Both the position numbers and the translations under genes were made by a program. The notes beneath the pieces were generated by a model. It saw nothing but the letters and a program-made list of their open reading frames with translations. It searched no databases and had not been told where the DNA came from. Shown piece by piece: positions 1-8,255 of a DNA stretch of 64,000 nt (its first letter is position 1; every line of letters starts with the position of its first letter). This DNA is from Sinorhizobium sp. 6-70 (GTDB lineage: Bacteria > Pseudomonadota > Alphaproteobacteria > Rhizobiales > Rhizobiaceae): positions 70,041-134,040 of the forward strand of contig NZ_JASKLS010000012.1 of the NCBI RefSeq assembly GCF_030124375.1. Direction: 5' to 3'.

Positions 1-1
1 C

Positions 2-2596
2 GAACTTACCTCCGGCACCATCGACGCCCGCGGCACCGCTGCCCTTGCCGAAGGCGCCCTGACCGCGGATATCGAAGGCACGCTGCCCAACCTCGGCAAA
101 CTGCTCGCAGACGCACAGGGTACGGCCGCATTCAGCGCCGACATCTCCGGTCCGCTCGACGAACTCGGTATCAAGGCGGAAATGACCTCCAGCGGAGCAA
201 CCCTGGCCGGCCGCGCATTGACGGACTTGATGATCAATGCCGACGTGACCGCCAAGCCCGGCAGCCCGCAAGCGAAGCTGACTGCAACCGGCGCCCTCGG
301 CGGCCAGGCGATCAATATCCGGGCCGATGTGGTCTCCGAGAACGGCCGCACCTCGATCCCGACGCTGGAGGCGATGATCGGCGACAATCGGTTGGCCGGC
401 GCGCTCAATCTGACGCCCGACTTCAAGCCCGACGGCACGATCGACTTCAACCTGCCCGACCTCGGGCTGCTTGCCGCAATGGCCGGCCAGACCGCATCCG
501 GCGACCTCGCCGGCTCCGCAGCGGTGCGCACCGTCAACGGCATCACTTCCGTGTCGGTCAAGGCAAGCGGCAGCGGCATCAAGCGCGACGCCCTGACGAT
601 CGCAAGACCTGTTGCCGACATCAGCATCGCCGATGTCGCCGCGCTCGCGATCAGGGGCAGCGTCCGGGCGGACAGCATTGCGCAGGGGGCAAATCGCGTT
701 TCGGGCCTCAACCTGACTTTCGAACAGCAGGGTGGCAGGACGGGTTTTTCGATCGACGGAAACTATGACGGTGGCCCGCTCGCGGCGAAGGGTGACCTTT
801 CGAGCGCTGCAGGCCGCGCGGAAATCCGCCTCGCCTCCCTCTCGGCGACACCGAGGCAAATTCCTTTGAGGCTCGCCAAGCCCACCGTCGTTGCGATCGA
901 CAACGGCGTCGTGCGTCTCAACGACATCGTCATTCAGGCATCGAGGGGCACCATCACGGTCACCGGCACAGCAGGGCAAAGGCTCGATATCTCGGCGCGA
1001 CTGAACGCGTTGCCTGCTGCGCTGATCAACACCTTCGCGCCCGCCCTTGGTGCGGAAGGCGCGATCGCCGGGACAGTCGACATTGACGGCACGCCGGCCG
1101 CGCCGGTGGTCGCATACGATCTGAGGTGGAGCGGTGCGTCCGTGGCGGCAGTGCGTTCCGCCGGGATCGGTGCGGTCGACATTTCCGCGAACGGCCGGCT
1201 CGTCAACAATCGCGTCACGCTCGATACCGCGTTGTCCGGTGCTTCTGGTCTTTCGCTCAGGGGCGGCGGCACCGTGGAGCTCGGTGGTACGATGCCGCTT
1301 TCGATGAGATTTTCGGGCAATGTCCCCTTCGCGCTGCTTGCCAATATGATGGCGCAAAACGGCTTCACGCTCACCGGGTCCGCAACAGTCGATCTCACCC
1401 TTTCCGGTTCCGCGAGGGCGCCGCAGATCAACGGAACGATCAGGACGGCAGGCGGCCGGCTGGTCGACGTCCGTCGCAATCTCGCCCTCAATGACCTGAC
1501 CGCAAACGTCACGCTCGACGGCAGGCAGGCAACCATTTCGAGGCTTTCCGCCAATCTCGCCACCGGCGGCTCAATCGAGGCAAGCGGAACCATCGGGATT
1601 GCCGCCGGCTCCAGCTTTCCGGCGGATTTGAGAATTCGCCTGAACAACGCGAGCTATGTCGACGGCACGCTCTTTAATGCAAACCTTACCGGCGATCTGA
1701 CGCTGAGGGGCCCCCTCGTCGCCACTCCGGTGCTCGGCGGAAGGTTGACGATCCGCCGCGCCGCAATCACCGTTCCGGAGAGACTGCCAACGTCGCTCAC
1801 TGCGATCGACATCACGCACAGGAACGCCCCGGCCAAGGTGCAGCAGATGGCAAGAACCCTGCACCGAGACACCTCCGCAGGGGCCAACGCCAGTGGTGTC
1901 ATCGCCTTCGATCTTGTCGTCAGTGCTCCCGGACAGTTTTTCGTGCGCGGCCGCGGCATCGACGCGGAGCTCGGCGGCGAACTGACGATCCGTGGCACCG
2001 CCGTGCAGCCGATCGTTTCCGGCGGCTTCGACATGCGGCGCGGGCGGCTCGAAATTCTCGGCAAGCGCCTCACCTTTACCCGAGGACGAATCGGCTTCGG
2101 CGGCGACCTGATTCCGACGCTCGACCTCGACGCCACCTCGAGTGCCGGTTCGACGACCATTACCGTCAATGTCTCCGGGCTCGCCAACAATCCGCAAGTG
2201 ACGTTCTCGTCCTCGCCGGCACTGCCCCAGGACGAAATACTGGCGCGCCTCATCTTCAACCGGTCGCTTAACAACCTGTCGGCATTCCAGATCGCCCAGC
2301 TCGCGTCGGCCGTCAGTCAGCTTGCCGGCGGCGGCTCGACCTCCCTGCTCGACGGTTTGCGTAACAAGCTTGGCGTCGACGATCTCGATGTGACGACCGA
2401 CGAGAGTGGCGGCACCCAGGTGCGCGCCGGCAAGTATCTGAACGACCGGACCTATCTCGAATTGCAACAGGGCTCGGGCGCCAGCGCCGGCAAGGCCGTG
2501 ATCAATCTCGATGTCGGCAGGGGCGTCAAGCTGAGAGGTGAAGCGGGCGGAGACGGATCGGCAGCAGGCGGCGTCTTCTTCGAGAGGGAGTATTAG
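2..2596 (+). CDS. tamB: TamB-type translocation/assembly protein, C-terminal part
   Basis: The reading frame is open from the left edge of the window, so the 5' end lies outside it; about 864 residues are visible. The protein is made of long runs of alternating small, polar and hydrophobic residues, as expected for the beta-taco fold of the TamB/DUF490 (AsmA-like) family. The last ~300 residues contain the family's conserved C-terminal domain and the protein ends in an aromatic/charged tail (FFEREY), typical of TamB. TamB is anchored in the inner membrane, spans the periplasm and works with the outer-membrane Omp85 protein TamA in autotransporter assembly and phospholipid transport. A tamA gene would be expected just upstream, outside the window. 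The TAG stop is the first part of a repeat element (2594-2646). Confidence 0.9.
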   Translation, partial: ELTSGTIDARGTAALAEGALTADIEGTLPNLGKLLADAQGTAAFSADISGPLDELGIKAEMTSSGATLAGRALTDLMINADVTAKPGSPQAKLTATGALGGQAINIRADVVSENGRTSIPTLEAMIGDNRLAGALNLTPDFKPDGTIDFNLPDLGLLAAMAGQTASGDLAGSAAVRTVNGITSVSVKASGSGIKRDALTIARPVADISIADVAALAIRGSVRADSIAQGANRVSGLNLTFEQQGGRTGFSIDGNYDGGPLAAKGDLSSAAGRAEIRLASLSATPRQIPLRLAKPTVVAIDNGVVRLNDIVIQASRGTITVTGTAGQRLDISARLNALPAALINTFAPALGAEGAIAGTVDIDGTPAAPVVAYDLRWSGASVAAVRSAGIGAVDISANGRLVNNRVTLDTALSGASGLSLRGGGTVELGGTMPLSMRFSGNVPFALLANMMAQNGFTLTGSATVDLTLSGSARAPQINGTIRTAGGRLVDVRRNLALNDLTANVTLDGRQATISRLSANLATGGSIEASGTIGIAAGSSFPADLRIRLNNASYVDGTLFNANLTGDLTLRGPLVATPVLGGRLTIRRAAITVPERLPTSLTAIDITHRNAPAKVQQMARTLHRDTSAGANASGVIAFDLVVSAPGQFFVRGRGIDAELGGELTIRGTAVQPIVSGGFDMRRGRLEILGKRLTFTRGRIGFGGDLIPTLDLDATSSAGSTTITVNVSGLANNPQVTFSSSPALPQDEILARLIFNRSLNNLSAFQIAQLASAVSQLAGGGSTSLLDGLRNKLGVDDLDVTTDESGGTQVRAGKYLNDRTYLELQQGSGASAGKAVINLDVGRGVKLRGEAGGDGSAAGGVFFEREY

Positions 2597-2646
2597 AGCA
2601 ATTCCAGGAAAAGTGTGTAGCGGTTTTCCGTCCGGAATTGCGTAGT
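2594..2646 (+). repeat. Rhizobial intergenic mosaic repeat, family B, copy 1
   Basis: An inverted repeat around a GGTTTTCC core, with arms GCAATTCCAGG and CCGGAATTGC. The same unit occurs reversed at 54041-54097 and 60150-60198, and a diverged form with GCGGGAT/ATCCCGC-type arms at 17940-17983 and 47471-47517. It resembles the short intergenic mosaic elements (RIME-like) known from rhizobia; that name is by recall. The tamB stop codon TAG lies at its left edge. Confidence 0.75.
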
Positions 2647-2722
2647 TTCATCTAACCGGGCCTCCGTGTTACCCTCGCTTCCGGACCGAACAGCGGGGTG
2701 GCAGGTTGCGGCAAGGCGCGCA

Positions 2723-3199
2723 TCAAGCAGCGTTTCGATCGACCCCGAACGCGTCCAATACCTCGCTCTCGTCAATGGCGGTGAACAGCGCCCAGATGTG
2801 CCCGAACGGATCGATGAGGGCGCCGACCCGATCTCCCGTCGGCAGCGTTTCGGCGGCATTGCGCAGGCTCGCGCCAGAACCGATCGCCCGCCCCAGCACC
2901 CGATCCACATCGTCGACATGGAGCTCGAGGATGGCCGCGGTCGTGCCGAGCGCATGTGGCGACCGCGGTCCGCCAAGCCCCGGCTCGGCATCCCGGCGCG
3001 GATTGGCGCCAGCGACGCGGAAGACGGAATCGCCGATGCAAAGGTCGGCGCTCGTCAGGATGCCGCTCCACTCATGGCGTTGCAGAAGCTCGGCGCCAAA
3101 GACGTCACGATAGAAGGCGATCGCCCGCTCCTCGTCCCCATGCCTGACGAACAGCTTTATGCAAATCTGCCGTGCCCGGCCGCCATTGTACATGGCCAT
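2723..3199 (-). CDS. VOC (glyoxalase/PhnB-like) family protein
   Basis: 158 residues, a normal length for a single-chain VOC protein of two beta-alpha-beta-beta-beta modules. Recognisable features are FVRHGDEERAIAFYRDVFGA near residues 17-36 and DPFGHIWALF near the C-terminus, the usual ends of the PhnB/DUF1428-like fold. Members bind a metal or small ligand, and the substrate cannot be read from sequence. The start at 3199 has a good ribosome site (GGGAGGTT about 5 bases upstream); a second ATG two codons later is less well placed. A repeat element (3239-3338) lies about 40 bases upstream, where the promoter should be. It is a single gene, convergent with tamB. Confidence 0.8.
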   Translation of the reverse strand: MAMYNGGRARQICIKLFVRHGDEERAIAFYRDVFGAELLQRHEWSGILTSADLCIGDSVFRVAGANPRRDAEPGLGGPRSPHALGTTAAILELHVDDVDRVLGRAIGSGASLRNAAETLPTGDRVGALIDPFGHIWALFTAIDESEVLDAFGVDRNAA

Positions 3200-3238
3200 G
3201 ACAACCTCCCAGGATCGCGGTCAACGCGATCGTTTGCA

Positions 3239-3338
3239 CTGCATGATTCCTCAAATCGGAATCGACTTGAGGAATCATGCAGCAATTCAAAGTGGTCCAG
3301 TGACCGTTGCGCGTCCCAAAAGACGCGCGGCGCTGTAG
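3239..3338 (+). repeat. Two-module palindromic repeat, family A, copy 1
   Basis: Module 1 is a long inverted repeat (CTGCATGATTCCTCAA pairing with TTGAGGAATCATGCAG). Module 2 follows a short spacer (CAATTCAAAGTG) and ends in GACGCGCGGCGCTGTAG. The same arrangement recurs in the same orientation at 24149-24244 and 41142-41244. The remaining sequence up to the Lrp gene at 3545 (3339-3544) shows no gene or clear site. Confidence 0.75.
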
Positions 3339-3544
3339 TGAACGAGAACGGATGCGGGCGGACGCCGCGCACTTTCCTCATGCCTCTCATTTTCGCTGAG
3401 GTGAAACACTCTACAGAGGAATCGGAACAAATCAAGAACAAATCGACTTTGCGTCCGAGAAAAATGGACGGCGCTTTGGCGCCGGGAGTTGCCGCATCAT
3501 TCCATCGCCAAGTCGCCTCCCATTCGCGGGAACGTGCCGCCGCG

Positions 3545-3979
3545 TCAGAACGCTCCGCTCATCTTGCTCGTCTTCAGGAGGATATTGGTCTCGGTCACGG
3601 TGATGCCGTCGATGAGCCGAATGCGCCTCAGCGTTTCATCGAAACTGACGAGGTCGCGATCCTCGAGCTCGGCAATAAAATCCCACCGTCCGTTGGTGCT
3701 GTGCAGCGCCCTGACCTGCGGCAAGCCGCGCAATTGATCCGCGACGCGGTCGGCCATCTTGCCGTGAACTTCGATCATGACGACGGCACGCACCCCGGAC
3801 GCCGGAATTTCCGAGCCGGTCCGGATTGTGAAGGCCGCAATCGTTCCGTTTGCCACCAGCCGATCGATGCGCGCAGCAACGGTCGCACGCGACACGCCCG
3901 TCATCGCCGAAAGCGTCGAGACCGGTGTGCGCGCATTTTGTCGGAGCGCGCTAATGAGGGTTTGGTCGAGATCGTCCAT
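3545..3979 (-). CDS. Lrp/AsnC family transcriptional regulator, divergent from arginase
   Basis: 144 residues from the ATG at 3979, which follows GAGAAG at a proper distance; a TTG three codons upstream is less likely. The N-terminal winged helix (MDDLDQTLISALRQNAR, then SRATVAARIDRL as recognition helix) is followed by the RAM/AsnC_trans_reg effector domain (VVMIEVHGK through IRLIDGITVTET). Lrp-type proteins form dimers to octamers and respond to amino acids. The position back to back with arginase and ornithine aminotransferase suggests it controls arginine/ornithine catabolism, as the divergent Lrp-type regulators of arginase or proline genes do in related bacteria. A perfect 15-base palindrome (3986-4000) lies just ahead of its start. 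Confidence 0.88.
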   Translation of the reverse strand: MDDLDQTLISALRQNARTPVSTLSAMTGVSRATVAARIDRLVANGTIAAFTIRTGSEIPASGVRAVVMIEVHGKMADRVADQLRGLPQVRALHSTNGRWDFIAELEDRDLVSFDETLRRIRLIDGITVTETNILLKTSKMSGAF

Positions 3980-3985
3980 GCTTCT

Positions 3986-4000
3986 CAATTTGGAAAATTG
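3986..4000. promoter_or_regulatory. Candidate Lrp-type operator between the regulator and arginase
   Basis: CAATTT-GGA-AAATTG is a perfect palindrome with 6-base arms and a 3-base centre, AT-rich like many Lrp/AsnC sites. It sits 7 bases upstream of the regulator's ATG and about 120 bases upstream of arginase, so it could serve autoregulation and control of the divergent operon. This is inferred from symmetry and position only. Confidence 0.45.
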
Positions 4001-4120
4001 ACCTTATCAATATGCCGATAATAGCCTTCCAATCGACAGTTTTCCATCTTTTTGCTGCCATGCCTTTTGACGATAATCCGCGCCATTCTTGCGTGAACCA
4101 GAGGAAGGAAAAGGGCGGAA

Positions 4121-5044
4121 ATGAAGACCATCACCTTGATCGGCGCACCCATCGAAGAAGGCTCCGGACGGCGCGGCGCGGCCATGGGCCCGACGGCGCT
4201 GAGGATCGCCGGCATCGACACGGTTCTGGCCGAACTCGGCCATACGGTTCACGACGAGGGCGATGTCCGGCCGCTGCCGGCACGCGACCTCGCCAATCAC
4301 CCGCGTGCCAATAACCTGCAGATGGTCGCAGCCTTCGCCCGCGCGCTGCACGACGGCGTGCATGACGCCGCCCGCAAGGGACATTTCCCGATCATCCTCG
4401 GTGGCGACCATGCGCTTTCCATGGGCAGCGTCTCCGGCATGGCCCGCTACGCCGACGAGGTCGGCCGGCCGCTTTTCGTGCTCTGGCTCGATGCGCATGC
4501 CGACTTCAATTCGCCCGACACTTCGCCCTCTGGCAACATGCATGGCATGCCCGTCGCCTTTTTCTGCGGCGAGGCCGAATTCGCCCCGATCCTCGCCAGT
4601 GACCGGCCGCTGGTCGACCCGAAGAAGGTCTATCAGATCGGCATTCGCTCGGTCGACGCGCGCGAGCGCGAGGAGATCGCCGAGCACGGCGTCAATGTCT
4701 ACGACATGCGCGCCGTCGATGAGCTCGGCATCGCCCAGATCATGCGCCAGATCCTCGATGAGGTCCGCGCTGCCAACGGCCTCTTGCATGTGAGCCTCGA
4801 CGTCGATTTCATGGATCCGGAAATTGCGCCCGGTGTCGGCACCACCGTTCCGGGCGGCGCGACATTCCGCGAAGCCCACCTGATCATGGAAATGCTCTGC
4901 GACAGCGATCTCGTCTCGTCGCTCGACGTCGTCGAACTCAACCCCTTCCTCGACGACCGCGGCAAGAGCGCCCGCATCCTGGTCGAGCTCACGGCAAGCC
5001 TTTTCGGTCGCCGCATCCTTGATCGGCCGACCCGCAGCGCCTGA
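4121..5044 (+). CDS. rocF: Arginase
   Basis: 307 residues, standard for the ureohydrolase family. It hydrolyses L-arginine to ornithine and urea in the cytoplasm with a dinuclear manganese centre. All family motifs are present: GGDH at 94-97, DAHAD at 124-128, SLDVDFMDP at 225-233, and VVELNP near residue 272; their histidines and aspartates ligate Mn. The start is preceded by AGGAAAAGGGCGGA. Ornithine aminotransferase follows after 78 bases on the same strand, making an arginine to glutamate semialdehyde pathway, and the divergent Lrp-type gene is the probable regulator. In rhizobia this gene is also called argI1 or arcA. Confidence 0.95.
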   Translation: MKTITLIGAPIEEGSGRRGAAMGPTALRIAGIDTVLAELGHTVHDEGDVRPLPARDLANHPRANNLQMVAAFARALHDGVHDAARKGHFPIILGGDHALSMGSVSGMARYADEVGRPLFVLWLDAHADFNSPDTSPSGNMHGMPVAFFCGEAEFAPILASDRPLVDPKKVYQIGIRSVDAREREEIAEHGVNVYDMRAVDELGIAQIMRQILDEVRAANGLLHVSLDVDFMDPEIAPGVGTTVPGGATFREAHLIMEMLCDSDLVSSLDVVELNPFLDDRGKSARILVELTASLFGRRILDRPTRSA

Positions 5045-5122
5045 AGGTAACTGAGACGTCCCGGCGATCCGCGCATGACCCACGAGGCGCGCGGCGCCAC
5101 GATACAACCCGGAGGATCGTTT

Positions 5123-6328
5123 ATGACAACAACTGAGGCCCTGATCGAAACCGAATACCGGCTGGGCGCCCATAACTACAAGCCACTCGACGTCGTGCTT
5201 TCGCGCGGCGAGGGAGTCTACGTCTGGGATATCGACGGCAATCGCTATCTCGACTGCCTCTCGGCCTATTCCGCCGTCAACCAGGGCCATTGTCATCCAA
5301 AGATCTTCAAGGCGATGATCGAGCAGGCGCAGAAGCTGACGCTGACCTCGCGCGCTTTCCGCAACGACCAACTCGCGCATTTCTACGAGGAGATCGCGGC
5401 GCTTACCGGCTCGCACAAGGTGCTGCCGATGAACTCCGGCGCCGAAGCGGTCGAGACCGCCATCAAGGCCGTGCGAAAGTGGGGATACGAGGTCAAGGGC
5501 GTCGCCGACGACAAGGCGGAGATCATCGTTTGCTCCAACAATTTCCACGGCCGCACCATGGGCATCGTCGGCTTTTCGACCGATCCGGACGCCCGCAGCG
5601 GCTTCGGACCTTTCGCGCCGGGCTTCAAGGTCGTCCCCTTCGGCGACATCGACGCCTTCCGCGAAGCGATCAGCGAAAACACCGTCGCCTTCCTGGTCGA
5701 GCCGATCCAGGGCGAGGCCGGCGTGATCGTGCCGCCGTCAGGCTATTTCGCCGGTGTGCGCGAACTCTGCACGAAACATGGCATCACGCTCATTCTCGAC
5801 GAAATCCAGACCGGTCTCGGCCGCACGGGCAAGTTGCTTGCGGAAGAGCATGAAGGCATCGAGGCGGATGTGACGCTGATCGGCAAGGCGCTGTCCGGCG
5901 GCTTCTATCCGGTCTCGGCCGTGCTTTCGAATTCGGAAGTGCTCGGTGTCCTGAAACCCGGCCAGCATGGCTCGACCTTCGGCGGCAATCCGCTCGCCTG
6001 TGCGATTGCCCGGGCGGCGCTGAAGGCGCTCACCGAAGAGGGGATGATCGAAAATTCCGCCCGGATGGGCGAGCGCTTCCAGAACGGCCTGCGCGATATT
6101 CGCTCCAACATCATCAAGGATGTTCGCGGCCGCGGCCTCATGCTCGCGGTCGAGCTGGTTCCGGAAGCGGGCGGCGCCCGCCAATATTGCGAGGCCCTGA
6201 AGGCGCGCGGCATTCTCGCCAAGGACACCCATGGCGACACGATCCGCATCGCCCCCCCGCTCGTCATCACCGACGATCAGGTCGATTGGGCGGTCGAACA
6301 TTTCGCGGCCGTACTTGCCTCCGCATAA
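5123..6328 (+). CDS. rocD: Ornithine aminotransferase
   Basis: Class III PLP-dependent transaminase of 401 residues that transfers the delta-amino group of ornithine to 2-oxoglutarate, giving glutamate 5-semialdehyde. Visible motifs are the N-terminal [20 protein letters not shown] typical of [22 protein letters not shown], the [14 protein letters not shown] block with the PLP-binding aspartate, and LIGKALSGG with the Schiff-base lysine near residue 255. The ATG at 5123 is chosen because GGAGGA lies just before it; an in-frame ATG at 5075 would add 16 residues without family character. It is probably cotranscribed with arginase. An imperfect hairpin (6339-6368) follows the stop but lacks a T-run. 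Confidence 0.95.
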   Translation: MTTTEALIETEYRLGAHNYKPLDVVLSRGEGVYVWDIDGNRYLDCLSAYSAVNQGHCHPKIFKAMIEQAQKLTLTSRAFRNDQLAHFYEEIAALTGSHKVLPMNSGAEAVETAIKAVRKWGYEVKGVADDKAEIIVCSNNFHGRTMGIVGFSTDPDARSGFGPFAPGFKVVPFGDIDAFREAISENTVAFLVEPIQGEAGVIVPPSGYFAGVRELCTKHGITLILDEIQTGLGRTGKLLAEEHEGIEADVTLIGKALSGGFYPVSAVLSNSEVLGVLKPGQHGSTFGGNPLACAIARAALKALTEEGMIENSARMGERFQNGLRDIRSNIIKDVRGRGLMLAVELVPEAGGARQYCEALKARGILAKDTHGDTIRIAPPLVITDDQVDWAVEHFAAVLASA

Positions 6329-6570
6329 AACTATACCTCCGATCCGTCTCGACATCGGGGCGGATCGGCCGCTTCGCAAAAGCAAGTCTTAACGAATCCC
6401 GGCTTAGAATAGCTCCCCAAAGCGCAAAGCGGGCTCCCCCCGCGCATGATGCAGCTTGCGCCTCGCCGGAATGTCCTCGGCGGATCTAACGGCACCTCCT
6501 ATTGGCTGGAACCTGCGCTTCCTCGCAGCATCCGCGGGAGGCGTCGACCGGAAAGCTGGAGGGACCTTCG

Positions 6571-7050
6571 ATGACAGGCACACTGAGAACGGCCGGATTT
6601 GACGGCGAAACGCTGGAAATCATAGCGTTCCGCCTTCATGATCAGGAATTTTGCGTCAAGACCACGACGATCCGCGAGATTCGCGGCTGGGCACCGTCGA
6701 CGCCCATCCCGCATTCGCCGCCGGAAGTCATCGGCGTGATGAACCTGCGCGGCACGGTGATCCCGATCATCGACCTTGCTCACAAGCTCGGAATGAAGTC
6801 GACCGTCGCCAACGAGCGCAGCGCGATCGTCGTCGCCGAGGTGCACAACATGGTCATCGGCCTCGTCGTCGACCGCGTCTCCGACATTTTGACGGTCCAG
6901 GGCAGCCAGGTTCAGCCTGTGCCGGAAGTAACGGCCTCCTTCGACAAGAGCTTTGCCGAAGGCATCATCGCCAATGAATCGGGCATGATCTGCTTCCTCA
7001 ATCTTTCCCGCATGTTCAAGGAACGCGACGTGGAAGACCTCGCCGCCTGA
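6571..7050 (+). CDS. cheW: CheW-type chemotaxis coupling protein
   Basis: 159 residues, the usual single CheW/SH3-like domain, with MNLRGTVIPIIDL near the centre and VVDRVSDILTV downstream. CheW bridges methyl-accepting receptors and the CheA kinase. The start at 6571 follows GGAGGGA by six bases; an upstream in-frame ATG at 6502 would add 23 atypical residues. It is an orphan: no receptor, cheA or other chemotaxis gene is visible on either side, so it may serve a secondary array or supplement the main cluster elsewhere. A rho-independent terminator follows immediately. Confidence 0.92.
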   Translation: MTGTLRTAGFDGETLEIIAFRLHDQEFCVKTTTIREIRGWAPSTPIPHSPPEVIGVMNLRGTVIPIIDLAHKLGMKSTVANERSAIVVAEVHNMVIGLVVDRVSDILTVQGSQVQPVPEVTASFDKSFAEGIIANESGMICFLNLSRMFKERDVEDLAA

Positions 7051-7074
7051 GGCTTCGCCGGATATTTCGACGAT

Positions 7075-7105
7075 GCCGTCCGGCTCGCGCTGAGACGGCC
7101 TTTTT
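7075..7105 (+). terminator. Rho-independent terminator after cheW
   Basis: GCCGTC and GACGGC form a 6-base stem around a 13-base loop, followed by CTTTTT. It lies 25 bases after the cheW stop. Confidence 0.6.
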
Positions 7106-7186
7106 CATCGGGAGAAGGAAATGCGGGCTGCAGCCCTCCGCTTGTTCGGGGGGGTGTGAGGCGCGTTTGTTTTGCTTTGAGTGACG

Positions 7187-7417
7187 CTACGCCGCTTCCG
7201 GGCGACGAATCTTCGAAGCCGCCTCGATCACCAGCGGGTTCAGCCCTTCGCCGCCATGGTCGATATGCTCGAAGAGCTTGCGGCGCATGCGCGGCTCCCA
7301 ATATTTGTTGATATGCGTCGCAACGCCCGCGGCCGCTTCCGCCGCCGGCTGGCTCTTGAAGAAGGTGGCGATCTGGTTGGCCATGTAGACGAGCTTGGCA
7401 TTGGTATCAGGCGACAT
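7187..7417 (-). CDS. fdsD: Formate dehydrogenase delta subunit
   Basis: 76 residues from the ATG at 7417 (MSPDTNAKLVYMANQIATFF...), which matches the usual start of FdsD proteins. A longer version from 7471 would overlap fdhD by 65 bases and adds residues without family similarity. FdsD is a small, mostly helical protein encoded at the end of fds operons; it is needed for an active NAD-linked formate dehydrogenase but its exact role is unclear. The conserved lower half includes HINKYWEPRMRRKLFEHI. The gene overlaps the end of fdhD by 11 bases, implying translational coupling. Confidence 0.85.
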   Translation of the reverse strand: MSPDTNAKLVYMANQIATFFKSQPAAEAAAGVATHINKYWEPRMRRKLFEHIDHGGEGLNPLVIEAASKIRRPEAA

Positions 7418-8234
7418 CGGCAACAGCTCCGGAATGTATGCGCGCGGCATGGGTGAAGATTTCGAATTCATCGCCGCGCACCAGCGCGATAAGCGTCATG
7501 CCCGCCTCTTCTGCCGTGCGAATGGCGAGCGCCGTCGGCGCCGAAATGGCAATGATCACCGGGCTCCCGATGATCGCGGTTTTCTGAACCATCTCGACCG
7601 ATACGCGCGAGGTTACGACGACGGCACCCTCATCGCCCTTGAAACCGGCACGTGCCGCCGCACCCACGAGCTTGTCGAGCGCATTGTGGCGTCCGACATC
7701 CTCGCGTACCGCAATCAGGCCCTTTCCCGGAACATAGAACGCCGCGCCATGTACGGCGCGTGTTTCGAAGTGCAGCGGCTGCTGGCCGTTGAGAAGCGCG
7801 ACAGACTTGACGACGTCCGCCTGCGAAAGCCTAAGCTTCGCCCGCGAGACATCCGGGGTGTGGCGGACAGCCTGCTCGATCGATTCGATGCCGCAAAGGC
7901 CACAGCCGACCGGACCGGCCATGTGCCGGCGCCGCTGCCGCAGCATGTCGTTTTCTTCGTCACGAAGCGTGATCTGCAGGTCGATGCCCCTGTCCTCGGC
8001 CACGACGTCGACAGCCTCGATCTGGTCCGGCTCGGTAACGATGCCTTCGGTCAGGCTGAAGCCGAGGGCAAAATCATCGAAGTCGGCGGGCGTCGCCATC
8101 ATCACCGCGTGCGTGGAGCCGCCATAGGTCAGCGCGACCGGCGTCTCCTCGGGCACCACTCGTGACCCGGCGACAAGGGCCCCGGCGCGGCGCGCCGCTT
8201 CAGCGACCTTCACGCTTGTCTTGATACCGGTCAT
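7407..8234 (-). CDS. fdhD: FdhD/FdsC sulfurtransferase for formate dehydrogenase
   Basis: 275 residues, typical length. FdhD passes sulfur from a cysteine desulfurase to the bis-molybdopterin guanine dinucleotide cofactor and chaperones its insertion into formate dehydrogenase. The paired cysteines of the active loop are seen in PVGCGLCGIES near residue 115, and the conserved DVGRHNALDKLVG and TSRVSVEMVQKTA blocks follow. In fds operons the gene is also called fdsC. It starts 22 bases after fdsA and overlaps fdsD. Confidence 0.95.
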   Translation of the reverse strand: MTGIKTSVKVAEAARRAGALVAGSRVVPEETPVALTYGGSTHAVMMATPADFDDFALGFSLTEGIVTEPDQIEAVDVVAEDRGIDLQITLRDEENDMLRQRRRHMAGPVGCGLCGIESIEQAVRHTPDVSRAKLRLSQADVVKSVALLNGQQPLHFETRAVHGAAFYVPGKGLIAVREDVGRHNALDKLVGAAARAGFKGDEGAVVVTSRVSVEMVQKTAIIGSPVIIAISAPTALAIRTAEEAGMTLIALVRGDEFEIFTHAARIHSGAVADVA

Positions 8235-8255
8235 GCGACGCGCTCCCGCACTCCC

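Noticed and set aside
2666-4021. A 451-codon plus-strand frame across the VOC gene, a repeat and the Lrp-type gene
   Set aside because: It runs antisense through two real genes and a repeat, and its composition is not protein-like.
4007-5548. A 513-codon open frame opposite arginase and the start of rocD
   Set aside because: Antisense shadow of two clearly identified genes.
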